A DNA stretch of 64,000 bases, taken from positions 241,659 to 305,658 of the forward strand of contig NZ_JAAGLY010000010.1 in the NCBI RefSeq assembly GCF_010548375.1. The letters are read 5' to 3'. Each line of letters begins with the position of its first letter. Within the stretch, counting starts at the first letter, position 1. Positions 27,789-35,609 of this stretch are shown here, piece after piece. Below the pieces are notes generated by a model that was not told where the DNA came from, ran no database searches, and saw only the letters and a program-made list of their open reading frames with translations. The stretch comes from Streptomyces sp. SID13726. Lineage in GTDB: Bacteria; Actinomycetota; Actinomycetes; Streptomycetales; Streptomycetaceae. The position numbers and the translations under genes are program-made.

Positions 27789-29827
27789 GTGGCCCTGCTT
27801 TCGGGATAGACACCGGTGTCACTGGTGGAGGCTGCGGGGGCAGCGGTCTTAGAGGTCGCGGAGGCGGCGGCACCCGTCTCCCCGACACCCCCCACGGCTT
27901 CCGCCTCCCGGCCTCCGGGGGCGGCGGAACGGCCGTGGCCGGGAAGCGGGTTGCGGGCCGGGTCTGCGTCCGCGCGGCCGTGGTCCTGGAGGTGATGGCG
28001 GGCCGGGGCCGAGGCCGTGAGCGGGTCGGCGTCCGGGGTCGCGTCCGGGCGGCCGTGGTCCGGCACCGCGCCCTGGACCGGGGTCGGGCCCGCGAGCTGG
28101 TTGCCGGTTGGGTCCGTGTCCGTACCGCCGTGGTCCGGGAGTTGGCTGTGGGACGGGGCCACGAGCTGCATACCGGTCGGGTCCGTGTCCGCACGGCCGT
28201 GCTCCGACACCCCGCCCCGAACCGGAGACGGGCCCGTGAGTTGGTTGGCGTCCGGGGTCGCGTCCGCACGGCCGCCCTCCGGCACCGCGCCCCGGACCGG
28301 AGCCGCGAGCTGATTGCCGACCGGGACCTCGTCCCCGCCGCCGTGGTCCGGTACCGCGCCCCGGGCCGGGACAGGGAGTTGGATGCCGGCCGGGACCTCG
28401 TCCGCGTCGCCGTGCTCGGGTACCGCGCCCCGGGCCGGGACCGGAAGCTGTATGCCCGCCGGGGCCGCGTCCGTGCCGCCGTGGCCCGGGACCGCCCCCC
28501 GTCCCGGCGCCGTCGCTCGGCGTGCGGACCCCGTCACCGTTGCCGCGATGGCCTCCCGGTACCGCGCCGCCGTTCCCTCGGCGGCGCGGGCCCAGGTGAA
28601 GTGGGCGAGTACGCGGGCGCGGCCCGCCGCTCCGAGACGGGAGCGGAGGTCCGGGTCGCCGAGGAGGCGGCCGAGGCCCACCGCCAGGGCGCCGGAGTCG
28701 CCGGGGGGCACCGCGAGGCAGGTCTCGCCGTCGCGGCCGGCCACCTCGGGGATCGCGCCGCCCGTCGTCGCGACCAGGGGGGTGCCGGTCGCCATGGCTT
28801 CGGCGGCCGGGAGGGAGAAGCCTTCGTAGAGCGACGGTACGCAGGCGACCTCCGCCGAGCGGACCAGGTCGACCAGTTCGGCGTCCGAGATGCCCTTGAC
28901 GAAGTCGACGGCGCCTTCGAGGCCGTAGCGCTCGATCGCGGCGGCGACGGGACCCTCGGTGGGTCGCTTGCCGACGACCACGACATGCGCGCCGGGGTGT
29001 TCGGTGCGTACCTTCGCCAGCGCCTCGACGAGGAAGACCAGGCCCTTGAGCGGGACGTCGGCGCTGGAGGTGGTGACGATCCGGCCGGGTACCACCGGCA
29101 CCGACGGATCCGGCTTGAACAGGTCCGTGTCCGCGCCGATGTGGACGACGTGGATACGGCCGTCACGGACCCCGAGGTGGTCGACGATCTCCTGGCGGGA
29201 GGTGCCGGAGACGGTGAGCACGGAAGGCAGCCGGCGGGCCACCCGCTTCTGCATGCGCGTGAAGGCGTACCAGCGGCGCTTGGACAGCCGCTGCTGCCAG
29301 CCCTCGGCCGCGTCCAGCTCCAACTGCCGGTCCACGGTGATGGGGTGGTGGATGGTGGTCACCAGCGGGGCGCCGACGTCGCCCAACAGGCCGTAGCCCA
29401 GGGTCTGGTTGTCGTGCACCACGTCGAACTCACCACGGCGGGCCCGGAGATGACGTCGGGCCCGCAGGGAGAAGGTGAGCGGTTCGGGGAAGCCGCCGGT
29501 CCACATCGTGGCGACTTCGACCGCGTCGATCCAGTCCCGGTACTCGTCGCGTTTCGGGGTCCGGAAGGGGTCCGGGGAGCGGTACAGGTCGAGGCTGGGC
29601 AGCTCCGTGAGCGGTACGCCCTCGTCGAGGACGGGGTACGGCTGGGAGCCGATGACCTCGACCCGGTGGCCGAGGCGGGCCAGTTCGCGCGAGAGGTGCC
29701 GTGTGTAGACCCCTTGGCCCCCGCAGAACGGGTTCCCCTTATAGGTGAGGAGCGCGATACGGAGCGGTCGCTCGCCGTCAGCGGCCAGGTCCTCGGAAGA
29801 CCCCGCCTGACTGGCCTCAGCGGTCAC
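27782..29827 (-). CDS. GT4-family glycosyltransferase with long degenerate-repeat C-terminus
   Basis: 681 residues, GTG start. Residues 20-420 form a GT-B glycosyltransferase: LRIALLTYKGNPFCGGQGVY, EFDVVHDNQTLGYG, VLTVSGTSRQEIVDHLG, and the nucleotide-sugar site VPSLYEGFSLPAAEAMATGTP. After about 440 comes a ~230-residue tail of 7-9 degenerate ~24-residue repeats (RGAVPEHGDADEVPAGIQLP and variants), unlike any GT domain I know. Cytosolic. It opens the GT-MT-barrel operon, divergent from the KstR-like gene, with a KstR-type site in the shared 168-bp region. Acceptor unknown; sterol, hopanoid or lipid acceptors are possible. Confidence 0.85.
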   Translation of the reverse strand: MTAEASQAGSSEDLAADGERPLRIALLTYKGNPFCGGQGVYTRHLSRELARLGHRVEVIGSQPYPVLDEGVPLTELPSLDLYRSPDPFRTPKRDEYRDWIDAVEVATMWTGGFPEPLTFSLRARRHLRARRGEFDVVHDNQTLGYGLLGDVGAPLVTTIHHPITVDRQLELDAAEGWQQRLSKRRWYAFTRMQKRVARRLPSVLTVSGTSRQEIVDHLGVRDGRIHVVHIGADTDLFKPDPSVPVVPGRIVTTSSADVPLKGLVFLVEALAKVRTEHPGAHVVVVGKRPTEGPVAAAIERYGLEGAVDFVKGISDAELVDLVRSAEVACVPSLYEGFSLPAAEAMATGTPLVATTGGAIPEVAGRDGETCLAVPPGDSGALAVGLGRLLGDPDLRSRLGAAGRARVLAHFTWARAAEGTAARYREAIAATVTGSARRATAPGRGAVPGHGGTDAAPAGIQLPVPARGAVPEHGDADEVPAGIQLPVPARGAVPDHGGGDEVPVGNQLAAPVRGAVPEGGRADATPDANQLTGPSPVRGGVSEHGRADTDPTGMQLVAPSHSQLPDHGGTDTDPTGNQLAGPTPVQGAVPDHGRPDATPDADPLTASAPARHHLQDHGRADADPARNPLPGHGRSAAPGGREAEAVGGVGETGAAASATSKTAAPAASTSDTGVYPESRATC
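28010..28520 (-). repeat. in-frame ~72-78 bp degenerate repeats in glycosyltransferase tail
   Basis: Units encoding P-RGAVPEHG-AD--P-G-QL recur 7-9 times with substitutions and small length changes, all in frame. Limits approximate. Confidence 0.75.
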
Positions 29828-29881
29828 TCTGGGCCCCCTTCTGCCTGCACTGTCCCGCGAGATTACGCCGGGACGCTAATC

Positions 29882-29895
29882 TAGAACAAGTTTCA
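29882..29895. promoter_or_regulatory. KstR-type operator between glycosyltransferase operon and kstR-like gene
   Basis: TAGAACAAGTTTCA matches TnnAACnnGTTnTA except for one position. It is 55 bp from the glycosyltransferase start and about 100 bp from the regulator start, so it can serve autoregulation and operon repression together. Confidence 0.7.
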
Positions 29896-29995
29896 GACTT
29901 GATCGTCCGGGAGGCTCTGAATCTACCGGCAGGTAGGACACCTGTGAGCAGTGGATCAGGTGATTCACGCCACGGCGCACGCCCTGCCATGCTGA

Positions 29996-30679
29996 GTGAT
30001 CACACGTGATCACACCCCCTCACCGACTGTCACGGAACCCAAGGTGGACAAGGTGTCCAAGCCGCCCAGAGTGGAAGCCAGTACCCCGCGACCCGACTCC
30101 GCGCCGCTGACCGAGCGGCAGGAGGCGCGGCGCCGCCGCATCCTGCACGCGAGCGCGCAGCTGGCGAGCCGGGGCGGGTTCGACGCGGTGCAGATGCGGG
30201 AGGTCGCGGAGTCCTCGCAGGTCGCGCTCGGCACCCTGTACCGGTACTTCCCGTCCAAGATCCATCTGCTGGTCGCGACCATGCAGGACCAGCTGGAACA
30301 CATGCACGGCACGCTCCGCAAGAAGCCGCCGCAGGGCGAGACGGCGGCGGAGCGGGTCGCGGAGACGCTGATGCGGGCCTTCCGCGCGCTCCAGCGCGAG
30401 CCGCATCTCGCGGACGCGATGGTCAGGGCGCTGACCTTCGCGGACCGCAGCGTGAGCCCGGAAGTCGACCAGGTCTCCCACCAGACCACGCTGATCGTCC
30501 TGGACGCGATGGGCCTCCAGGACCCGACCCCCGAGCAGCTCTCCGCGGTCCGGGTCATCGAGCACACCTGGCACTCGGCCCTGATCACCTGGCTCTCCGG
30601 CCGCGCCTCGATCGCCCAGGTGAAGATAGACATCGAGACGGTGTGCCGGCTGATCGACCTCACGGAGCCGGACGAGTAA
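29996..30679 (+). CDS. kstR: TetR-family regulator, KstR-like
   Basis: 227 residues from a GTG; internal GTG codons near 30040 are alternative starts because the first ~35 residues are unstructured. The DNA-binding head RRRRILHASAQLASRGGFDAVQMREVAESSQVALGTLYRYFPSKIHLLV is near the KstR pattern (GGYDAVQMRxVAxxAxVAxGTLYRYFPSKxHLL). The ligand domain also fits (MRAFRALQREPHLADAMVRAL, FADRS, GEVDxV-like SPEVDQVSH, HTWHSALITWLSGRAS). KstR represses steroid-catabolic genes and is released by steroid-CoA thioesters in mycobacteria. Three matching operator-like sites occur in this window. Convergent with the TPR gene. Confidence 0.85.
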   Translation: MITRDHTPSPTVTEPKVDKVSKPPRVEASTPRPDSAPLTERQEARRRRILHASAQLASRGGFDAVQMREVAESSQVALGTLYRYFPSKIHLLVATMQDQLEHMHGTLRKKPPQGETAAERVAETLMRAFRALQREPHLADAMVRALTFADRSVSPEVDQVSHQTTLIVLDAMGLQDPTPEQLSAVRVIEHTWHSALITWLSGRASIAQVKIDIETVCRLIDLTEPDE

Positions 30680-30706
30680 TCGGGTCGCCGGCGGTAGGGG
30701 CTCCAT

Positions 30707-30804
30707 GACACGGGCCCTACGGCACGGGCCTTACGGCACGGGCCTTACGGCACGGGCCTTACGGCATGGGTTCTACGACACGGGCCCTACGGCATGGGTT
30801 CTAC
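30707..30804. repeat. 14-bp tandem repeat, 7 units
   Basis: Seven head-to-tail 14-bp units, GGCACGGGCCTTAC, GGCATGGGTTCTAC and GACACGGGCCCTAC in mixed order. The last unit holds the TAG stop of the minus-strand TPR gene. It fills the space between two convergent genes. Confidence 0.9.
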
Positions 30805-31679
30805 GACATGTCCTCCACGACCGCGAGCCCGCTCCAGCTCCGTCCGCCCGCCGCCTCCCCCGCCCACCGCTCCAGCAGTCGCCGGGCCTCCTCCTCGGGG
30901 GCGGCGAGGGAGACCTGCTGGGCGCCGGCGCCGGCGCCGACGCTGCGCTCCTGTTCGTGGGTGCCCTCGCTGCAACAGGCGCACAGCATGCGGACGCTGC
31001 TCGCGGGTTCGGCGCCGAAGTCGTGGTCGGTGAACAGTTCGACGAGGGCCTCCAGGTCGGCCGCCTCGCCCGCGGTCACCGTGACTTCCAGGGTGGGCAG
31101 TTCGGAGGACTCGAAGAGGAGGAGTTCGTCGAAGACGGGGTAGGTCGAGCCCTCGACCACCCGCTCGCCCTTGGGTTCGCCGTCGTGGACGACGACCTCG
31201 CCGTAGCGCCGGCCGCCGGTGACGGGCACGTTGACGATCCGGCCGCGGGTGGGGCACAGCCGCTCGATCCATACGACCTCGCGCTCACCGCCGGTGTCGA
31301 GCCGCACACAGGCCTGCCCGAACCCCCCGTCGATCTGCCCCTCCCCGTCCGGGATCCGGATCCCGAACCCGCTCCAGGCGTCCCGCGCGGTGGCCCAGTC
31401 CCGCTGGATGGTCGCGGCGATGCCGAGATTCCAGTACGCCGGATCCCCCTCGCCCCGCGGTGAGCGGGCCGCGGCCTCCCGCCCCAGCTCGTACGCCTTG
31501 GCCCAGTTCCGCAGGAACTTGTGCGCGAGCGCGGCGTCGTACCACCACACCGCGCTCACCTCCAGATCCGGGAAGTGCGCAAGCACCCGCTCGTACAACT
31601 CGGCGGCCCGCAACCACTCTTCGGCCTCCCAGGCACCCCGCGCCCGCTCGACCAGCTCCCGGGCCTCAGCCTTCTCCAC
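30801..31679 (-). CDS. tetratricopeptide-repeat protein of unknown function
   Basis: 292 residues from a GTG with GGGGAAGC upstream. The N-terminal half (ARELVERARGAWEAEEWLRAAELYERVLAHFPD; AALAHKFLRNWAKAYELGREAAARSP; AYWNLGIAATIQRDWATARDAW) forms TPR hairpins. The second half is mostly beta (VVWIERLCPTRGRIVNVPVTGGRRYGEVVVHDGEPKG) and includes a CACC cysteine pair. No signal peptide. Function unknown; seen widely in Streptomyces. Its C-terminal codons run into the 14-bp repeat. Confidence 0.8.
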   Translation of the reverse strand: MEKAEARELVERARGAWEAEEWLRAAELYERVLAHFPDLEVSAVWWYDAALAHKFLRNWAKAYELGREAAARSPRGEGDPAYWNLGIAATIQRDWATARDAWSGFGIRIPDGEGQIDGGFGQACVRLDTGGEREVVWIERLCPTRGRIVNVPVTGGRRYGEVVVHDGEPKGERVVEGSTYPVFDELLLFESSELPTLEVTVTAGEAADLEALVELFTDHDFGAEPASSVRMLCACCSEGTHEQERSVGAGAGAQQVSLAAPEEEARRLLERWAGEAAGGRSWSGLAVVEDMS

Positions 31680-32030
31680 GCTTCCCCACTCCCACGACCT
31701 GCACGACAACCGCAGGAGCCTAGGCGCCGGCGCGGCCGGCGGGAACACCGGCTCCCGGTCTCGGCCGGCCGCGAGATCTGCGCTCCGACACCGCAAGTCA
31801 ACCGCTGCGTCGGGTCTTTCTCGCCCCCACAGGCAGGAAGGGGGGTCTGGCAATACCTGTATCACCAGGGTCTCCCCGACGTTCCCCACGCCTGTCAACC
31901 TGCTTGAGTCGAAAGCGCCGACAACAATCCATGGAAACGCACCGCAGCTTTACCGTCATCATTAAATTCAGCTGCCTCGAATACGCGACCGTGTCGGCGC
32001 ATTCTTTTACCACGGAAGGGACGGAGAGCA
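31680..32030. other. 351-bp intergenic region
   Basis: Holds the divergent promoters of the TPR gene and the SDR gene. The part next to the SDR (about 31905-32010) is clearly less GC-rich than its surroundings, with ATTAAATTC near 31960. GAAGGGACGGAGAG precedes the SDR GTG. I saw no gene or clear operator here. Confidence 0.5.
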
Positions 32031-32837
32031 GTGGCGGAGAATCAGTTCACCACTCACACGGAACTTTTTGACCTGAGGGGAAAGCGCGCCCTCGTCACTG
32101 GCGGCACCAGAGGAATTGGGATGATGATTGCGCGCGGCCTTCTCCAGGCGGGCGCCCGCGTCGTCATCAGCTCACGCAACCCGGACACGTGCGCGGAGGC
32201 GCAGCGTCTACTGTCCGAATTCGGCGACGTACGAGCATTCCCCGCCGACCTTTCCAGGCACGACGAGTGCCGGCGACTCGCTGACCTTGTCCTGGCAGAC
32301 TCGGAACGTCTGGACATCCTTGTCAACAACGCGGGAGCGATGCGGCGCGAGCCGCTGGCGACGTTCCCGGACGAGGCCTGGGACGCAGTGCTCGACCTCA
32401 ACCTCAAGTCGCCGTTCTGGCTGGTGCAGGCACTGCTCCCGGCACTTCGAAAGGCGGGCACCGCCGATGATCCCGCACGGATCATCAACATCGGCAGCAT
32501 CGCCGCCATCCACGTCGCCCAGTCGCCCAACTACTCGTACGCCGGCAGCAAAGCGGCACTCCATCAACTCACCCGGGTACTTGCCAGGGAGCTGGGCCCA
32601 CAGCACGTCACGGTGAACGCGGTAGCACCGGGAGTGTTCCCGTCGCAGATGATGGACTCCACGCTCGATGCCATCGGCGACACGATCGCGGCGTCGGCCC
32701 CCCTGCGCCGGCTCGGCCGCGACGACGACATGGCGGGTGCCGCCGTGTTTCTCGCCAGCCGGGCCGGGTCCTACCTCACGGGCGCCATCATCCCGGTGGA
32801 CGGCGGTACCGCAACGACCGCATCGGGCATCCATTAG
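32031..32837 (+). CDS. short-chain dehydrogenase/reductase
   Basis: 268 residues, GTG start. Classical SDR: TGGTRGIG (NAD(P) loop), NNAGAM, IINIGSIAAI with catalytic Ser, YSYAGSKAAL (Tyr-x-x-x-Lys), and C-terminal LTGAIIPVDGGTA. An Arg after the first strand (SSRN) suggests NADP preference. Resembles gluconate 5-dehydrogenase / 3-oxoacyl-ACP-reductase-like members; the substrate cannot be inferred. The XRE regulator follows 27 bp downstream and may control it. Confidence 0.9.
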   Translation: MAENQFTTHTELFDLRGKRALVTGGTRGIGMMIARGLLQAGARVVISSRNPDTCAEAQRLLSEFGDVRAFPADLSRHDECRRLADLVLADSERLDILVNNAGAMRREPLATFPDEAWDAVLDLNLKSPFWLVQALLPALRKAGTADDPARIINIGSIAAIHVAQSPNYSYAGSKAALHQLTRVLARELGPQHVTVNAVAPGVFPSQMMDSTLDAIGDTIAASAPLRRLGRDDDMAGAAVFLASRAGSYLTGAIIPVDGGTATTASGIH

Positions 32838-32864
32838 GCTGCGGGACGGCCTTACGGTGAGGAG

Positions 32865-33767
32865 ATGACCGTGATGGATCTACGCACCGAGATCCGGGAG
32901 TTCCTCAGCTCACGTCGCGCCCGCATCGCACCCGAGCAGGCGGGCCTGCCCGCTTACGGCGGCAACCGCCGGGTCAAGGGTCTGCGCCGCGAGGAGGTCG
33001 CCCTACTGGCGGGGGTATCGGTCGACTACTACGTACGCATGGAACGCGGCGGCCTCGCCGGTGCCTCCGACGGCGTGCTCGACGCGTTGGCCTCCGCCTT
33101 GCAACTCGACGAAGCCGAGCGCGACCATCTGTTCCACCTCGCGCGCCAATCCAGGGCGCCCCGCAGCCCACGCCGGCGCAAGCCCGCCATGACGGTGCGC
33201 TCGACGCTGCAGCAGATGCTCGACGCGATCTCCGGTGCGCCGGCCTGGATCGGTAACGGCCGCTATGACGTGCTCGCCATGAACCAACTCGCTCGCGCGC
33301 TGTATTCACCGGTGCTGGCCGACCCGCGACGGCCCGCGAACACAGCGCGGTTCGTCTATCTGAACCCCGAGGCGGCCAGGGATTTCTTTGTCGACTACGA
33401 CCAGGTGGCCGGTGACGCGGCCGCGAAGCTGCGCATGGCAGCCGGCCGCAGTCCGCACGACGAGGAGCTGATCTCCCTGGTCGGCGAACTGTCAACGTGC
33501 AGTGAGCTGTTTCGGCAGCGGTGGGCGTCTCAGGACGTGCGGCTGCACCGGTCCGGACGCAAGCGGGTGCACCATCCGATCGTGGGCCGGCTCGACTTGG
33601 ACGTCGAGTCCCTGGAACTGCCCGCCGAACCAGGCCTGCACCTCAACGTCTACACCGCGCCCGCGGGCACGCCGACCGCTGACAATCTGACGCTCTTGGC
33701 GTCATGGGCGGCCACCCGACAGACACCGACCCTTCAGCCGTACCAGGGTCCGGGTCCGTCTCCCTGA
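32865..33767 (+). CDS. XRE-family regulator with MmyB-like ligand domain
   Basis: 300 residues, ATG start; ATG nine bases on is an alternative. HTH: GGNRRVKGLRREEVALLAGVSVDYYVRMERGGLAGAS, the signature of the large actinobacterial MmyB-type regulators. The C-terminal half (WIGNGRYDVLAMNQLARALY, then FVYLNPEAARDFFVDYD) is the MmyB-like PAS-type domain that binds a lipid-like ligand. These regulators commonly control an adjacent SDR, here the gene upstream. Confidence 0.9.
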   Translation: MTVMDLRTEIREFLSSRRARIAPEQAGLPAYGGNRRVKGLRREEVALLAGVSVDYYVRMERGGLAGASDGVLDALASALQLDEAERDHLFHLARQSRAPRSPRRRKPAMTVRSTLQQMLDAISGAPAWIGNGRYDVLAMNQLARALYSPVLADPRRPANTARFVYLNPEAARDFFVDYDQVAGDAAAKLRMAAGRSPHDEELISLVGELSTCSELFRQRWASQDVRLHRSGRKRVHHPIVGRLDLDVESLELPAEPGLHLNVYTAPAGTPTADNLTLLASWAATRQTPTLQPYQGPGPSP

Positions 33768-33824
33768 CCAGCGATCAGGTTCGGGTCAGCCGTGTCGCTC
33801 GGCGGCTCCGAGCCCCGAGTGCGC

Positions 33825-34490
33825 TCAGGGGCAGTGCTCCCCGTACTTGACCGCGGTGAATTCCACCGGCTGGCCCGACAACTCGGTGTCCGCCTTCGGG
33901 CTTTGGGTGCACACCTGCCAGTTCGACTCCACGAGGACCAGCCGGTCGTCGCCCGTTGCGTCCTTCACCGTGATGGAGGTACTTGAGTCGAGCGCGGCAC
34001 GGGCGGCTTTGACGGACTTCCCCTTGAAGTCGGGCATCGCCGCGCCGGCTGCCGTCGGTCCGTTCTGATCCTTCGCGGGGCAGTCCTCCTCCAACTTCAC
34101 CGCGCCGAAGTCCAGTCGGGTGTCCACCGGCACCGTCTTCCCCGCCGCGAGGTTCTGCGAGCAGACCTTCCAGTTCCGGTCGAAGGCCTGGAAGCGGTCG
34201 CGGCCGAGGGCGTCGTGCGAGGCGAGGTTGTAGAACCCGGCGGCCTGCGCCTCGTCCTGCGCGGACTGAAGGCCCTTGCCGACGAAGCTCGGGACGGTCT
34301 TCTTCTCGGCCGGTGCGCCTGCTGCGGTACTCGCGGTCGGCGTGCCGGTGGTCGTGCTCGTGCTTGTGCTCGTGCTCGGGGTTGAATCGGCCCCGCTGCC
34401 CGTGCTGTTGTCGGGTCCGCAGGCGGTCGCGGTGCCGCCGATGACGAGCACGGCGGCCGCGATGGCCCCGACGAGTCTCCAATTGGCCAT
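33825..34490 (-). CDS. lipoprotein with two PASTA-like domains
   Basis: 221 residues, ATG with GGGGGAGC upstream. A signal with lipobox-like TATAC (Cys24) predicts lipidation and surface attachment. A Ser/Thr-rich linker (STSTSTSTTTGTPTAS) follows, then two PASTA-like repeats (VPSFVGKGLQSAQDEAQAAGF and MPDFKGKSVKAARAALD, each ending in a WxVCxQ motif). PASTA modules often bind peptidoglycan or muropeptides; no kinase domain is attached here. Confidence 0.82.
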   Translation of the reverse strand: MANWRLVGAIAAAVLVIGGTATACGPDNSTGSGADSTPSTSTSTSTTTGTPTASTAAGAPAEKKTVPSFVGKGLQSAQDEAQAAGFYNLASHDALGRDRFQAFDRNWKVCSQNLAAGKTVPVDTRLDFGAVKLEEDCPAKDQNGPTAAGAAMPDFKGKSVKAARAALDSSTSITVKDATGDDRLVLVESNWQVCTQSPKADTELSGQPVEFTAVKYGEHCP

Positions 34491-34673
34491 GATTGCTCCC
34501 CCATTGGTGCAAGACGTGATGGAGGGGGAGCGTACGGTCGGATGCCGCCATGCGTGAGGTATCTGGTGGGTCTGTGACCTGAACGGGTGGCGTGAGCAGC
34601 AGGCGGAGTGGGCGCTGCGTTCAGTCCTGGCGTGAGGATACGGGCGGGGTGGGAGGCGTCGGCCAACGGTCTC

Positions 34674-35324
34674 TCAGATCCCCGCCCCCACCCGCCGCAG
34701 GACACGCAAGGAGTCGGTCGCCGAGACCTCCGTGAACGCGTCGGACGCGAGGGCTCGTAGGTAGATCCGGTAGGGGGCCTGGCCGGTGAACTCGTCCTCC
34801 GGGTCCGGGAACACGTCGTGGATGACGAGCAGGCCGCCCTCGGCGACGTGGGGCGCCCAGCCCTCGTAGTCGGCGTTGGCGTGCTCGTCGGTGTGGCCGC
34901 CGTCGATGAAGACCAGGCCGAGCGGCGAGCCCCAGACCTTCGCGATCTGCGGGGAGCGGCCGACGACGGCGACCACGTGCTCCTCCAGCCCGGCCCGGTA
35001 CAGCGTCCTGCGGAAGGTCGGGAGCGTGTCCATCACACCGAGCTCGGCGTCCACGGTCTCCGGATCGTGGTACTCCCAGCCCGGCTGCTGCTCCTCGCTC
35101 CCGCGGTGGTGGTCGACGGTCAGCGCCACCACCCCGGCCTCCCGGGCCGCGTCCCCGAGCAGGATCGCGGAGCGGCCGCAGTACGTCCCGACCTCCAGCA
35201 ACGGCAGCCCGAGCCGTCCGGCGTCCAGGGCCGCTTCGTACAGCGCCAGCCCCTCGCCCAGGGGCATGAACCCCTTCGCGGCCTCGAAGGCGGCCAGGAT
35301 CTCGGGCTTGGGTGCCGCGGCCAT
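34674..35324 (-). CDS. class I SAM-dependent methyltransferase (Methyltransf_24-like)
   Basis: 216 residues, ATG with GAGAGGAA upstream. LLEVGTYCGRSAILLGDAA is motif I, ALTVDHHRGS the acidic ribose-binding strand, and LGLVFIDGGHTDEHANADYEGW the metal/substrate region typical of catechol-O-methyltransferase-like enzymes. No signal peptide. Substrate unknown. It stands alone upstream of the PASTA lipoprotein gene on the same strand. Confidence 0.85.
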   Translation of the reverse strand: MAAAPKPEILAAFEAAKGFMPLGEGLALYEAALDAGRLGLPLLEVGTYCGRSAILLGDAAREAGVVALTVDHHRGSEEQQPGWEYHDPETVDAELGVMDTLPTFRRTLYRAGLEEHVVAVVGRSPQIAKVWGSPLGLVFIDGGHTDEHANADYEGWAPHVAEGGLLVIHDVFPDPEDEFTGQAPYRIYLRALASDAFTEVSATDSLRVLRRVGAGI

Positions 35325-35558
35325 GGGGTTCCTCTCGGTCGTACGTGCGGGTGGGCGTCGTACGGCCGTCGTCTCGCCGTCGTGTCCCGCGCCCTTCCGG
35401 AGAGCCCATGCTGCCGCACGGTCCTGCGGAGGGGGACAGGGGGTGGGCGGATGGCATGCCGGGGGCACCGGCGGTCTCGCGAGGGCGGCAGCCCGGGTTC
35501 GGCGACCGCGAGCCGCACGCCCGGCCCCCTGCCCTACGGTCATCCTCGCGCCCCACGC

Positions 35559-35596
35559 GACGCGCCCCCGCCCTCGATCCGGGGCGGGGGCGCGTC
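35559..35596 (-). terminator. strong hairpin terminator
   Basis: Perfect 15-bp stem (GACGCGCCCCCGCCC with its complement) around an 8-nt loop, just past the end of the minus-strand MFS gene. Confidence 0.8.
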
Positions 35597-35609
35597 GGCT
35601 GTGGACCGG

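Noticed and set aside
30707..30804. CRISPR-like array
   Set aside because: Units are 14 bp and contiguous, with no spacers and no cas genes.
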